The notes under the pieces are model-generated. The model saw nothing but the letters and a program-made list of their open reading frames with translations, had not been told where the DNA came from and did not search any database. A stretch of DNA of 64,000 nt from Chitinophaga skermanii (lineage in GTDB: Bacteria > Bacteroidota > Bacteroidia > Chitinophagales > Chitinophagaceae): assembly GCF_003259335.1 (NCBI RefSeq), contig NZ_QLLL01000002.1:585885-649884 (forward strand). The letters run 5' to 3'. Positions 45,601-54,456 of the stretch are shown here, in pieces; positions within the stretch are counted from its first letter, which is position 1; every line of letters begins with the position of its first letter. A program made the position numbers and the translations under genes.

Positions 45601-46353
45601 AGAAATCTCTTCCAATGCACGTACCGATAATTCCAATTTAATATAAACATGTAAAGAACCATCTTCCTTCATTACAGGCATTACACCTTTAACGGCTGAT
45701 GAACGCTTGCAACAATCGGCAACGCTTACCAATACCGGTCTGAAACCTAATGAACTAATCTCTAATTCAGCATTCGGTGCTACGTTCTTTAATATAAAAT
45801 AACCGCGTTCATCGGTGGTAGTACCCACCGTTTCGCCTTTTACCCTAATAGCAACACCCGGCACAGCTCGCCCATCATCACCGGTAATATTACCCGATAC
45901 CACGGGCACCACTTGTTGCTCCATGGTGGGCAAAGGAATATTAGCTGCTGTAACTGTTTTCTTGATGAAAATGGTTTTGCCTTCAATGGTAAACCCAAGC
46001 GGCTGCCCTTTTAAAATCTCCGACAAAAACGCTTGCAGCGGCATTTTATGCGCGGCTATACTAACAGGCGCTAGGCTAGTTAGCTGGTCGGGGTTATACA
46101 ACACTACATACCCCGTTTGCTGTTTAATAACAGGAAATATTTTGCTCAACGGCACTTTTTCGGCCGAATAATTCACCGTTTGTGAAATCCCGTTTGCAGT
46201 GATATGCAAACAAAAAGCTAGCATAAAAAAGGCATAAAGACGTACCACGCGCATAATTTTGGTTGTAACCCGGTTCCTTGCAGCGCCTGCCGAAGTACTC
46301 GCCGTTTGACATAGTGCATAGCGAGCCCGGTTACTAAAAGTGTAAAAAAACAT
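42619..46353 (-). CDS. SusC-family TonB-dependent transducer with STN domain
   Basis: Up to 1244 residues. The open frame begins at 46353 with a 33-residue polar extension (MFFYTFSNRARYALC...); an internal ATG at 46254 (MRVVRLYAFFML) would put the signal peptide at the N-terminus. Extensions of this kind are seen in other STN-type SusC proteins, so I keep the long form with doubt. The domains are an STN signalling domain (about 55-125, NYSAEKVPLSKIFPVIKQQT), CarboxypepD_reg (GRAVPGVAIRVKGETVGT), plug (LLVIDGLITEG, ITVLKDAAAASIYGARAANG) and barrel ending FLVGAALSF. STN domains contact FecR-type anti-sigma factors; exactly such a gene lies 138 bases upstream. Confidence 0.94.
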   Translation of the reverse strand: MFFYTFSNRARYALCQTASTSAGAARNRVTTKIMRVVRLYAFFMLAFCLHITANGISQTVNYSAEKVPLSKIFPVIKQQTGYVVLYNPDQLTSLAPVSIAAHKMPLQAFLSEILKGQPLGFTIEGKTIFIKKTVTAANIPLPTMEQQVVPVVSGNITGDDGRAVPGVAIRVKGETVGTTTDERGYFILKNVAPNAELEISSLGFRPVLVSVADCCKRSSAVKGVMPVMKEDGSLHVYIKLELSVRALEEISIMNTGFQNVSKERSTAAATKLSNEQINQHINANLSGAIEGKVAGFSLFQGKPMIRGISTYSLGIGTQPLLVIDGLITEGSLDQINPYDIESITVLKDAAAASIYGARAANGVIVLTTKQGKRGETTLSANVDYFVTEKPNYDAMNYASTGDMIDYETDVYKYQRSKYATDADFFKYYGSLGAGPIRYYSPLYALYRNQAEGKLSADQVANTLDQWRNINYIDQYKKYVNQNNVRKRYNLALSTATDKNNTYLSLNYDTEQGDVINNTSNNFTLYMKSTYNVKKWLSVTVGTNTAYNRSVSTDNSYEDFSKFELYTPIVDASGKRVYRDYVNLSDGFSSSGAMNSVVAEALKANGNFKPITFNVLDELNYGKTKTDVLRLRAFTDMQVKLLPGLRYNMKFQYEMGSNRTETYNEEASYKMRYLYNGMSSYSSATNKYTRYVPAGDRFYQSESRANNYTFRHQLDYDNTFRINGKTHDITAIGGFEMRESKAPRSITSLRYGYNPVTLTSVVTDWATLNESGIDSYLYGNTTLGYTPSKTQTESLHRYVSSYANFGYTYEGKYNLTGSIRMDQADLFGVDPKYRYRPLWSLGAGWNVTSEPFMQAFPMVDFLKVRATYGVNGNVDQSSSPFITAKIKSDNLFTDLQYIDLTRLPNPKLRWEKTATANLGVDVTLYDGRIRGTIDYYRKYSTDLIVQTDLDPTVGSTKISLNNGEMSNKGIEVNLSGEYIRKKDLRVGSTIVFAYNKNRIEKVNSLTTSAYNIISSPTFYFFDNTPYNALYAYQYGGMTNGYPYVLDENGEPNITFDKDGNPTSMKQVNNPSAIRLMGTMIPKISGSFQQSIYYKGFQLNALFAFYAGHKMRKDVMDLSGVTQNTKEITNRWKDGATADAPRLEIDYPSSFLSSVSSVSSYYRYSDINILDASSVRLRNVSLSYTVNNNVLKFLHAKQLRLTAQANNLWLWTANKEGLDPEAASLNSVTRSLPIPRSFLVGAALSF

Positions 46354-46491
46354 ACTTTTGTAACGGTTTTTGGTTGAGTAATAAATGACCTACAGTTGTT
46401 ATTATGAGATTACCAGGAACTGCCGCCGGGTGTGTTGCCGCACGCCCGGTTTTTATTTTTACCTGTAACCCCGGAAATTCTTATATCCTAT

Positions 46492-47667
46492 TTATTGTCG
46501 TACTATTAATTTCCTTCCTTCAATTGTTATATCCAATCCCATCGCGCTTAATCCCTTCACCACCTGGTCGAAACTCAAATCGCGCTGCATCTCCCCTTCA
46601 AATACGGCGGTGGGCTGGCCATTTGGATATACCACTTCCACATCGTACCAGCGGGCAATTTGCTTCAGCACTTCCGTTACCGGTGTGCGGTGCTTGAACA
46701 TAAATGTGCCATTCTTCCAAGCCAGCACTTCGTCGATATCCACGGCCTTCACTTCAATACCTTGCTGGTTATCTACTACAACTGCTTGTTCTCCCGGCTT
46801 AATCAAAGTAGCTTTGTTACCTGCAAACACTTTCACGCTTCCTTCTGCCAGCGTAGCTTTCACACTATTATCGTTCTCGTAGGTTTGAATATTAAAATGG
46901 GTACCCAAAACTTCTATGTAAACATTTTTACGCGTTATTACCCTAAACGGCATGCGTTGCTGCGAACCCGGCATCGTCAATTTTGCTACCTCGAAATACG
47001 CTTCCCCTTGCACGTTTACTACGCGACCTTGGGTATCGAATTTTGTAGGCACAAGCAATGTGGAAGCCGCGTTTAACCATGCTTTTGTACCGTCGGGTAA
47101 TACTAATTGTATCTGCCTGCCTTTCGGGGTACTCACCGTGGTAAACGTATTCGGATCACCGGCCTCATTCGGCATAAACACTAATTGACCGTTTTTCTTT
47201 ACGATAGTTTGCCCATTTTGTGCCGCCACGGTGCCGTTGGCTGCAGAATCTAGGGAAACCTGCGAGCCGTCGGCTAACGTGAGAATAGCACCGTCTTTCC
47301 CCGGCACAACTTGCGCAACCGTAACGGTTGGCGCTTTTACGGGATGTTGACGGTTGATGTAATACATCGTTCCTACGGTGAGTAATAAAGCAATGCTCGC
47401 CGCTGTCAACCAAATACGGCGTAGTGGCATTACTTTTTTCGTAGGTCTATGTAAAATATGTGCAGCGCCCTTCTCTAATTCACTTTCGCTGATATGCGCG
47501 GTGATATTAGATTCAGCAGCCATTTTAGTCAAAATATCTATCACAATGGGTCGAAGTTCTGCTTGCAACAACAAAGTCTCCAGCTCGGTAGATTCTTCTG
47601 CCGTGGCGGTTCCTTCGCTATAGCGCGCAAGTAAATACTCCATACGATGGATGTCGGTATGCATCAT
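46492..47667 (-). CDS. FecR-family anti-sigma factor
   Basis: 391 residues from the ATG at 47667 (MMHTDIHRMEYLLARYSEGT); the frame extends to 47775 but overlaps the sigma gene. It has a cytoplasmic N-terminal domain with an E..ELE.LL helix, one TM helix (IWLTAASIALLLTVGTMYYI, about 92-112) and a FecR domain (TPKGRQIQLVLPDGTKAWLN, VQGEAYFEVAK, FRVITRKNVYIEVLGTHFNI). The C-terminal part (FKHRTPVTEVLKQIARWYDVE) resembles the STN-contact domain. It should hold the sigma factor encoded just upstream until the SusC STN domain signals ligand binding. The two genes are 73 bases apart. Confidence 0.94.
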   Translation of the reverse strand: MMHTDIHRMEYLLARYSEGTATAEESTELETLLLQAELRPIVIDILTKMAAESNITAHISESELEKGAAHILHRPTKKVMPLRRIWLTAASIALLLTVGTMYYINRQHPVKAPTVTVAQVVPGKDGAILTLADGSQVSLDSAANGTVAAQNGQTIVKKNGQLVFMPNEAGDPNTFTTVSTPKGRQIQLVLPDGTKAWLNAASTLLVPTKFDTQGRVVNVQGEAYFEVAKLTMPGSQQRMPFRVITRKNVYIEVLGTHFNIQTYENDNSVKATLAEGSVKVFAGNKATLIKPGEQAVVVDNQQGIEVKAVDIDEVLAWKNGTFMFKHRTPVTEVLKQIARWYDVEVVYPNGQPTAVFEGEMQRDLSFDQVVKGLSAMGLDITIEGRKLIVRQ

Positions 47668-47740
47668 GCAATGAATTAGGTGTATAATAAGAGTAACGAT
47701 GGAGTGAAACGGAAGGACTATTCCCCCCTCAAAAAAAATT

Positions 47741-48325
47741 TTACCCCAGGATAGTAAGCAAGATTTTGTTGGCATTATGTATGAAGCTTCGCACGGCTTT
47801 GAGGGCGGTCACCATTTGGTTTTTCACGGTATTGGTAGAAATGCCTAGTTGTTCGGCAATTTCTTGGTGACTCTTGCCTTCTATGCGCGACATTCGGAAA
47901 ATTAACTGTCGTTGTGCCGGTAATTGCCGGATGGCTTCATCTAAAAGACCTTTTTGTTGCCATTCATCGATATGGTCGGCAACATTATTGGAAGCATGGT
48001 GGTTAGCTTGAAATTGGATGAGGAGTTCGTGTAGTTTGGATTCGCTGGCTGCTTTCCTAATGGCGTCGTAGGCTAAGTTAGCAGCTACCCGGAATAACCA
48101 AGGCGCAGAATATCCTTTATCGGCTAACATTTCGCGGTGTTCCCATAAGCGCGTAAATGTTTCCTGTAAAATCTCTTCTGTAATAATGGCCGACTTGGTA
48201 ATCGACACAACAAAACCGTATAACTTAGGGTAATAATAATAGTATACATCCTTAAAAGCTTCCTGCTCTCCCGCAGCAATCTGCTGGAAAAGCCCTACTT
48301 CATTATATAAAGGAGATACCGCCAT
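47741..48325 (-). CDS. ECF (sigma-70 family) RNA polymerase sigma factor
   Basis: 194 residues, usual for Bacteroidota ECF sigma factors paired with FecR. Region 2 reads FKDVYYYYYPKLYGFVVSIT ... EEILQETFTRLWEHRE, and region 4 reads LPAQRQLIFRMSRIEGKSHQ EIAEQLGISTNTVKNQM. It starts the cascade sigma, FecR, STN-SusC, SusD, metalloprotease, all on the minus strand. A possible -7 element TATTTTTG lies at 48343-48350, but without a well-spaced TTTG. Confidence 0.95.
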   Translation of the reverse strand: MAVSPLYNEVGLFQQIAAGEQEAFKDVYYYYYPKLYGFVVSITKSAIITEEILQETFTRLWEHREMLADKGYSAPWLFRVAANLAYDAIRKAASESKLHELLIQFQANHHASNNVADHIDEWQQKGLLDEAIRQLPAQRQLIFRMSRIEGKSHQEIAEQLGISTNTVKNQMVTALKAVRSFIHNANKILLTILG

Positions 48326-48342
48326 ACACCGAACATTCCGAA

Positions 48343-48350
48343 CAAAAATA
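48343..48350 (-). promoter_or_regulatory. Possible -7 element of the sigma-factor gene
   Basis: TATTTTTG on the minus strand, 18 bases before the ATG at 48325. The -33 partner is not clear. Confidence 0.3.
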
Positions 48351-48619
48351 TTACAAATTCAAATTTTTCTCCCCAATTATTTGACAAATTGATTGTTTTT
48401 TGCCCAAAAACTACCAGGATAACTGAACGCTGGGTTAACATATAAGATATTTTCTACGTAGGTTTCACTGTTTTGTGGTCAACTGTTGAAGATAGACCGG
48501 CTTTAGTGGCGTCGCACACTTCAACGCTCGTTCTTTATGAACCGTAGGTAATATATCGCCCAATACCTCGTGCTCATAAGCACCCACTTAAATATATAAG
48601 GATGGATTAGCCGCAAATC

Positions 48620-49390
48620 CTATTTCACTTTCAACATTTCTTCCACGATCTTTTCATCCTCGCGCACAATCAATTTATCCTTCACAAACTCGAACGTAAG
48701 ATCTCGTTCAGCAGCAAAGAATTGATGAGACGCCATCGGGTAAATGTCGAATGTTTTACCATTCATGATAAAAGTAAGTTTCCCTTTTTGCACCTTTGCT
48801 TCCAAAGAGGTGCTAGGCCCTTTGTAGGTTCCTTCGAAACGTTTAACAGCGGCCGCGGATAAACTGATCTCTTTGTACTTCGCATGAAAATCGGCAGGAC
48901 CATGATCATAACTGAGTACACGTTTCATCTTCCACTGGCCATTATCCAACACCCATAAGTGTGTGAACCGGGCTTGGCCATCTAATCGAGATGTACCTTT
49001 CTCCAAGATGAAGAATACATGCTCACCTGTAATAATGGCGCCATACACTTGCCCATTGCTCTTCATGGGATACACTTTTACAGTACCTGGCACAGCTTCT
49101 CTACGCAAGCGAAAATCTTTTTCCGTGTTACATAAATTGTTCTTAAAAGTGGTTACTTCTTCTTTTGAACCCAGCGTAATACCTCCTTTATCGTGGTAAA
49201 ACTCTAAATCATCCGTGAAGAAAGTAGCAAACTTAGCAATATCGCATTCGTTATAAGATTTCCAGAATGCACTATCGAGTTGCAGGATCTTTTGTTGGAT
49301 GTCTTGAGCGTCATTTTGTTGTGCATTTGTAGGGGAAATCCCAACCAATAGCAGTAAAAAAACCACGCAGCATCTTTGCAATATTTTCAT
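48620..49390 (-). CDS. Secreted SnoaL/NTF2-like (DUF4440-type) protein
   Basis: 256 residues from the ATG at 49390, chosen because it opens a clean signal peptide (MKILQRCCVVFLLLLVGISP); the frame is open to 49441. Residues about 30-155 form an NTF2-like cone: QQKILQLDSAFWKSYNECDI, FFTDDLEFYHDKGGITLG and FTHLWVLDNGQWKMKRVLSY. The C-terminal about 90 residues are a small beta domain (FEGTYKGPSTSLEAKVQKGK) like the C-terminal domain of serine-hydrolase relatives. Enzymatic function cannot be read from the sequence. Confidence 0.8.
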   Translation of the reverse strand: MKILQRCCVVFLLLLVGISPTNAQQNDAQDIQQKILQLDSAFWKSYNECDIAKFATFFTDDLEFYHDKGGITLGSKEEVTTFKNNLCNTEKDFRLRREAVPGTVKVYPMKSNGQVYGAIITGEHVFFILEKGTSRLDGQARFTHLWVLDNGQWKMKRVLSYDHGPADFHAKYKEISLSAAAVKRFEGTYKGPSTSLEAKVQKGKLTFIMNGKTFDIYPMASHQFFAAERDLTFEFVKDKLIVREDEKIVEEMLKVK

Positions 49391-49639
49391 ATATGGGCGA
49401 TTTACAAGAAAGATACAACATTGCATATTTAAAAATTTCAATCAATGCACTTCTTTATCAACATCAAAAACCAAATACCTTCAAACCCAATGCAGTATTA
49501 CATTACAGCAACGCAACAATTTTTTATTTTTAGAAATACCTATAGGTAAACTTTTCAAAAAACAGTTGCATACACCTGTATCTAGCGCACGCATATAAGG
49601 GTAAATCTTTAACTTGCCATCACCTTAAAAGCTCGATGT

Positions 49640-50449
49640 ATGAAAATAGCTATTGCCTCGCCACCTTTGCCTAGTACTATTAAAGAAGGATTATATTGGC
49701 TCGATAAACTTGTTGCTGAAGCTGCTGAACAAGCTGCTCGTATTGTGTGCTTTCCAGAATCATTTATTCCAGGCTATCCCTTACCGAACCATCCACCGGT
49801 AACAGAAAGGAATCAACCGGCCCTGCAAGCAGCATTAGATCATGCGGCAGCAACAGCCGCGAAGTACCAAATGGGTATTATACTACCCATGGATTGGTTT
49901 GAAGGCGATTCATTACTAAACGTGGCATTCGTTATTGCACCGGATGGTAGTGTATTAGGCTACCAAGCCAAAACACAACTCGATCCAACTGAAGAAGTTA
50001 TTTGGAAAGCAGGTACTGCACACCGCGTATTTACGATAGATGAATTAACTTTTGGCATCACCATTTGCCACGAAGGTTTCCGCTACCCCGAATCGGTTAG
50101 ATGGCCGGCACGCCGTGGTGCACAAGTAGTTTTCCATCCTCATTGCACAGGCAGTAATGTCGACGAAGCCGAGATGCTAACAGAATGGGGCGCAATATCA
50201 AACCCCTACTACGAAAAAGCGATGATGATGCGATCAATGGAAAATACCATCTTTTTCGCCAGTGCTAATTACGCAATGCGTTATCCCGAATCGGCCAGCT
50301 CCCTCATCGCACCGAATGGAACTTGCTTAGCGCATGCACCTTACGGCGAACCGGGGGTGTTCGTATACGACATTAACTTAGCGGAAGCAACAGGCTTACT
50401 GGCGAAACGCTACAAACCGGCAAACTTTGCAGAAGAAGCGGTAATATAA
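49640..50449 (+). CDS. Carbon-nitrogen hydrolase (nitrilase superfamily)
   Basis: 269 residues, cytoplasmic, typical length. The catalytic triad is visible: Glu40 in VCFPESFIPGY, Lys111 in GYQAKTQLDP and Cys143 in GITICHEGFRYPE. A supporting Glu lies in QLDPTEE. The RRGAQVVFHPHC segment after the Cys is also typical. The family hydrolyses amides or nitriles; this branch (no biotinidase or NAD-synthase fusion) cannot be given a substrate. It is a single gene flanked by long non-coding stretches. Confidence 0.92.
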   Translation: MKIAIASPPLPSTIKEGLYWLDKLVAEAAEQAARIVCFPESFIPGYPLPNHPPVTERNQPALQAALDHAAATAAKYQMGIILPMDWFEGDSLLNVAFVIAPDGSVLGYQAKTQLDPTEEVIWKAGTAHRVFTIDELTFGITICHEGFRYPESVRWPARRGAQVVFHPHCTGSNVDEAEMLTEWGAISNPYYEKAMMMRSMENTIFFASANYAMRYPESASSLIAPNGTCLAHAPYGEPGVFVYDINLAEATGLLAKRYKPANFAEEAVI

Positions 50450-51016
50450 TTAGGTCTTACAACCGCTACGTCATATTGACACTTTGCGTATGTTTCTACC
50501 TATAATATCAAATATTAAAACCATGTTTTGAAACGTTGATGGGTATTATCTTTCAATGTTCTTCAATGTATGTGCTAATATATTTTAAAGGGTTTGAAGC
50601 TTGTTACATATATAGGAGATATACCTGGGTAGTATATTTTAGGCTGTATTTTAAGCTGGTATTGAGAAGAGATATATTTTGATATATAGGAGTTATATTT
50701 TTTCCGCTAGAACGCCTTGCTGGCTTGGATATAAGCCCAAAACCACTAATATTCTTGCCTCAAACGCAATGCTGCAAAGCATTTGCAAGGTTTTTGAAAA
50801 TAAGGCCACTTAATTGACTTCAAGTAGGCGATAAGGTCATGCCTAGGAAAAGACAATTCGGGTGCAAATTAAAGGCTAAAAACAGGGTAAATGTGGATGT
50901 TTTTAGCCAAGGTTTACCCAATCATAAAACCACCCGGTTGTTATAGTGTAAATGTGCTCATCAACAAACACATTGACAAGTTGTCACCTTGTCGTTCCTT
51001 CTTCAATATAAAAAAT
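50450..51016. other. Intergenic region, AT-rich, no gene seen
   Basis: About 570 bases with no protein-like frame. It contains TATA-rich stretches at 50600-50705 (two ATATAGGAG elements) and a 13-bp palindrome TGACAAGTTGTCA at 50974-50986, overlapping a GACAAG/CTTGTC inverted repeat. Neither can be tied to a neighbouring gene. Confidence 0.45.
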
Positions 51017-51050
51017 AAAACCACCCATTCTATGCAAAAAGGGTGGTTTT
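51017..51050 (-). terminator. Hairpin terminator
   Basis: AAAACCACCC pairs with GGGTGGTTTT. On the minus strand it is followed by ATTTTTTA, 30 bases past the stop of the gene at 51080. Confidence 0.75.
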
Positions 51051-51079
51051 ATGATGCCCATTCATAAGCAATATTACAT

Positions 51080-51904
51080 TTACTTCTGCTGTTGCGCTTC
51101 CAATATCTTATGCCAAGCTTCAATTGTAATAACATTCAATTCATCCTTCTCACAATCCCAAATAGATACAAACGAAGGCGATACAACAAAATGTTGCTTC
51201 CAACCGGCATACCGGGCATATAACATCAAAGTGCAGATATCGGTAGCCGTTATATATTTATCCGACTCGTTGGTATCGGTATGCAATGAAGCCGCAACGG
51301 GTTGTTTATCATCGTATTTTATGGGTACAGCCTGTTTATGCAGTTTTGTAAGGGACTTTATGTGGGTTTTATCATCGAACAACAACAGGTAATCGTTCCC
51401 AAACAATACGATATTAGGCTCTTTGGGGCCACTTAGTACGTATACTTTGTGCTTCCCTTCATGTACTAAAGGCACAAAATTAAGGCTGGTATTGGGCAAA
51501 AGGTGAACCGAAGTATCTTGTTTTACTTGCTCGAAAGCGGCTTTACGTAGTTTATAATATACAAGCTCTTCGGCCGTGAATTCCCGTGTTTCAGTGTTGG
51601 TAATTGCTTCTTGGAGTTGATAGGTACTATCGAATGATATGGTAATGAGTACTTTCGGTTGAGCATCTTTCGAGTAAAACACGCAACTGTACCAATTGCC
51701 GGATGGGTACGAAAAATACCCCCCTAAACTCTTCAGCGCACCCGGGAACTTCTCCCGCACTACATCTGTACCATACCACGATGTCATTTCACTCTTATAT
51801 AATAATAAACCATCTAGCTGGTTTTCAGCTAAAGTGCCTTGCGCTTTAACGAAGAAGGGTGCACATAGCCATAAAATCATATAGAATACTCGCATAGTTG
51901 ACAT
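51080..51904 (-). CDS. Secreted protein of unknown function
   Basis: 274 residues (or 271 from the second ATG at 51895) with a signal peptide (MRVFYMILWLCAPFFVKAQG). The mature part is mixed alpha/beta: PSGNWYSCVFYSKDAQPKVL, FTAEELVYYKLRKAAFEQVK, LFGNDYLLLFDDKTH and SFVSIWDCEKDELNVI. I do not recognise a family and see no lipobox. It is a single gene on this strand, divergent from the NUDIX gene 89 bases away. Confidence 0.65.
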   Translation of the reverse strand: MSTMRVFYMILWLCAPFFVKAQGTLAENQLDGLLLYKSEMTSWYGTDVVREKFPGALKSLGGYFSYPSGNWYSCVFYSKDAQPKVLITISFDSTYQLQEAITNTETREFTAEELVYYKLRKAAFEQVKQDTSVHLLPNTSLNFVPLVHEGKHKVYVLSGPKEPNIVLFGNDYLLLFDDKTHIKSLTKLHKQAVPIKYDDKQPVAASLHTDTNESDKYITATDICTLMLYARYAGWKQHFVVSPSFVSIWDCEKDELNVITIEAWHKILEAQQQK

Positions 51905-51993
51905 TTTTCATGAATGCTGATGTTCTTTTCTATATATATCCATAATCGTACCTATAATTCTATTAGAAATATTGTTTGTAATTTGCCCACGAG

Positions 51994-52404
51994 ATGCAAA
52001 TAGAACAACTATATACTGCCGGCTTAATTGCTGTGAAGGATAAAAAACTATTACTAGCCTTTAGTAATAATAAGAATGCTTGGTACCTACCGGGTGGTAA
52101 AATCGACCCCAGTGAACCTGCCTCGCTAGCCCTCCAACGTGAAATTGAAGAAGAACTAAATGTACAACTCGACCCATCTCAACTCACCTACTATTGTCAT
52201 ATTACCGCACCCGCATATGGCGAAGAGGGGCATATTATCATGGAACAATCCTGCTTCCTCTACAATATTGAAGGCGAAATTCGTCCAAGTAACGAGATTG
52301 GTGCCGTCCAATACTTCGATTTAGCCACCTATTTACAAGAACCGGCCCAAGTGATCGGTGTATTAAAAGTATTCGAATTGCTCAAAAACGACCAACTCTT
52401 ATAA
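51994..52404 (+). CDS. NUDIX hydrolase
   Basis: 136 residues. The NUDIX box is complete: G, five residues, E (GKIDPSE), seven residues, then REIEEEL (positions about 36-58), preceded by AWYLPGG. The following strands (YCHITAPAYGEEGHIIMEQS) are typical for small MutT-like or ADP-ribose-type hydrolases. It cleaves nucleoside diphosphates linked to another moiety; the exact substrate cannot be told. Confidence 0.92.
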   Translation: MQIEQLYTAGLIAVKDKKLLLAFSNNKNAWYLPGGKIDPSEPASLALQREIEEELNVQLDPSQLTYYCHITAPAYGEEGHIIMEQSCFLYNIEGEIRPSNEIGAVQYFDLATYLQEPAQVIGVLKVFELLKNDQLL

Positions 52405-52602
52405 TAGCTGCCATCATTTCGCACGCCCCAACTTTTCTTGTATAATAATTGACATATCAATTATATATACATATCGCCTACCCGTACTTTTAAGCTATAT
52501 ATAAAACGTAGTTCACACACTTACACCACTTTAAGCAAGAAATATTGGCCTTGTAGTGGTAATGTAGGGGTGCCATTCCGCAATAAATACTACACCAAAC
52601 GG

Positions 52603-52610
52603 TATTTTTG
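52603..52610 (+). promoter_or_regulatory. Possible -7 element of the chitinase gene
   Basis: TATTTTTG matches TAnnTTTG, 43 bases before the ATG at 52654. No TTTG at the right distance. Confidence 0.3.
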
Positions 52611-52653
52611 AACCGATTCATAATATTTATTCCACACCCAAAACTGTTCCCGC

Positions 52654-54279
52654 ATGAAACGATTTTTTAACCTCTTTTTATTTTTCCTGTTGATTGCAAC
52701 AACTGTTTCGGCACAATTCCGCGTGGTAGGTTATATGCCATCGTGGGCAGGTAGCGTTGGAGCCGTTCAGTACAGTAAATTAACCCACATCAATTACGCG
52801 TTTTTGTTACCCACAGCAACCGGTGGCCTGCAAGCCATCGAAAACCCTTCTAAACTCCAAAGTCTTGTTTCCACAGCGCACGCCAATAATGTAAAGGTGC
52901 TGATCTCTGTTGGTGGCTGGAATAATGGAGATGATAGCGGGTTTGAATCCCTCGCGGCTAATGCCACTTACCGCAACAACTTTGTTAACAACATGATTAA
53001 TTTCGTCAACACGTACAATCTCGACGGCGTTGATATCGATTGGGAGTACCCCGATGCGGGCGCTTCTGCCAACAACTACATTACGCTTATGACCCAGTTA
53101 AGCACCGAAATGCATAACCGGGGCAAATTATTAACCGGCGCTGTAGTCGGTACAAATGGTGGTAGTATTTTAAGCAGTGCTTTTGCATTGGTAGATTTTT
53201 ATACGCTCATGGCCTATGACTTCAACAGTTACGACCACTCAACATATGCTAATGCCACTTCTTCCGTAAACTACTGGTTAGGTCGTGGCTTACCAAAATC
53301 GAAACTCGTGTTAGGTGTACCATTTTATGGTCGCCCTACTTGGGAATCCTTCGCACAATTAATTGCACGTGGTGCTAATCCTTATAACGATATTTTCAGC
53401 GGTGTAGGCTACAACGGTATCACTACCATCAAAGCCAAAACCAATTTAGCATTCGACCAAGGAAGCGGCATTATGATCTGGGAACTCTCCCAGGATGCTA
53501 CAGGTGTTAACTCCTTGCTTACCGCTATCAACGAAGTGGTTATTCAACGCACGGGTAACCCTAATCCAGGTACAGGTGCTCCTATAGGTTCTGTGATTAC
53601 TTTACGCGGCAATAACAATTTGTACGTAAGCGGTGAAAATGGCACAATTGCCATGACTTGCAACCGTACAGCTCCTCAAACTTGGGAACAATTTTCAGTA
53701 CTCGATGCAGGCGGTGGCAAAATTGCTTTGCGCAGCATGGCTAAATATGTCTCTTCAGAAAACGGCGCCAACCCGATCACTGCAAACCGAACCAGCATAC
53801 AAGACTGGGAGAAATTCACATGGGTAAACAACAGCAACGGGACGATCTCCCTATTATGCAACAACGGCGGTTATATTAGCTCTGAGAACGGCGCGGCGCC
53901 CATGAGCTCATGGCGTACAGCGAAAGGCACATGGGAATCATTCAATTACAGCGTAGTCGGACCGGTTGCCAATGCACGTAGTGTAGGTCCTGCAACCGGC
54001 GAGATCGCTAAAACGGTGGAAAAAGACGATGCTCCCGATTTAAACGTCTATCCTAACCCCATCCAACCGAACAGTACGTTTTCTGTAACATTGAAAAATT
54101 ACAACCCGGCGTCACCTGTAAGTGTCAACTTGGTGAACATCAACAAACGAGTACTATTTATCCAGCATCCGAATGCGAAAACGTTCACTGTAAGCACTAG
54201 CAACGTTGCAAATGGTATATACTTCCTCGAAGTATTACATAACAACAAACGCTTGGTGAAGAAAGTGATCGTACAATAA
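52654..54279 (+). CDS. GH18 chitinase with beta-trefoil (fascin-like) module and T9SS type A sorting domain
   Basis: 541 residues, signal peptide ([21 protein letters not shown]). The GH18 domain (about 22-305) carries SVGGWNNG and the catalytic [12 protein letters not shown] (acid Glu131), with LMAYDFN and IMIWELSQD later. Residues about 320-440 are three repeats of the type YVSGENG...MTCNRT...WEQF (fascin/actin-crosslinker-like trefoil), probably carbohydrate-binding. The end ([40 protein letters not shown]) is a T9SS type A sorting domain. It is an extracellular or surface chitinase cutting beta-1,4-GlcNAc polymers and stands alone between terminators. Confidence 0.95.
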   Translation: MKRFFNLFLFFLLIATTVSAQFRVVGYMPSWAGSVGAVQYSKLTHINYAFLLPTATGGLQAIENPSKLQSLVSTAHANNVKVLISVGGWNNGDDSGFESLAANATYRNNFVNNMINFVNTYNLDGVDIDWEYPDAGASANNYITLMTQLSTEMHNRGKLLTGAVVGTNGGSILSSAFALVDFYTLMAYDFNSYDHSTYANATSSVNYWLGRGLPKSKLVLGVPFYGRPTWESFAQLIARGANPYNDIFSGVGYNGITTIKAKTNLAFDQGSGIMIWELSQDATGVNSLLTAINEVVIQRTGNPNPGTGAPIGSVITLRGNNNLYVSGENGTIAMTCNRTAPQTWEQFSVLDAGGGKIALRSMAKYVSSENGANPITANRTSIQDWEKFTWVNNSNGTISLLCNNGGYISSENGAAPMSSWRTAKGTWESFNYSVVGPVANARSVGPATGEIAKTVEKDDAPDLNVYPNPIQPNSTFSVTLKNYNPASPVSVNLVNINKRVLFIQHPNAKTFTVSTSNVANGIYFLEVLHNNKRLVKKVIVQ

Positions 54280-54295
54280 TCCATTCATTCTCCAC

Positions 54296-54337
54296 GCAAA
54301 AAGAGGGCGCGCTTCCACACGGCGTTGCCCTTTTTGC
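54296..54337 (+). terminator. Terminator of the chitinase gene
   Basis: GCAAAAA-GGGC (with a 2-base bulge) pairs with GCCC-TTTTTGC, with extra GC pairs in the loop, 17 bases past the stop. Confidence 0.65.
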
Positions 54338-54364
54338 TTTTTAATACCTCGTGCCATTAATAAA

Positions 54365-54390
54365 AAAAGTCCCACGCTAGCAGGACTTTT
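54365..54390. terminator. Bidirectional hairpin terminator
   Basis: AAAAGTCC pairs with GGACTTTT, preceded by an A run and followed by a T run. It lies between the convergent chitinase and monooxygenase genes. Confidence 0.75.
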
Positions 54391-54456
54391 ATATTGATAA
54401 TGAATTTATTTTATTGATTGTTAGTAACCGGCTGCCATTCAATCTTGTTAATCCAT

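Noticed and set aside
47668..47775. Long FecR start at 47775
   Set aside because: It overlaps the end of the sigma-factor gene and adds residues not seen in FecR proteins; 47667 gives the usual N-terminus.
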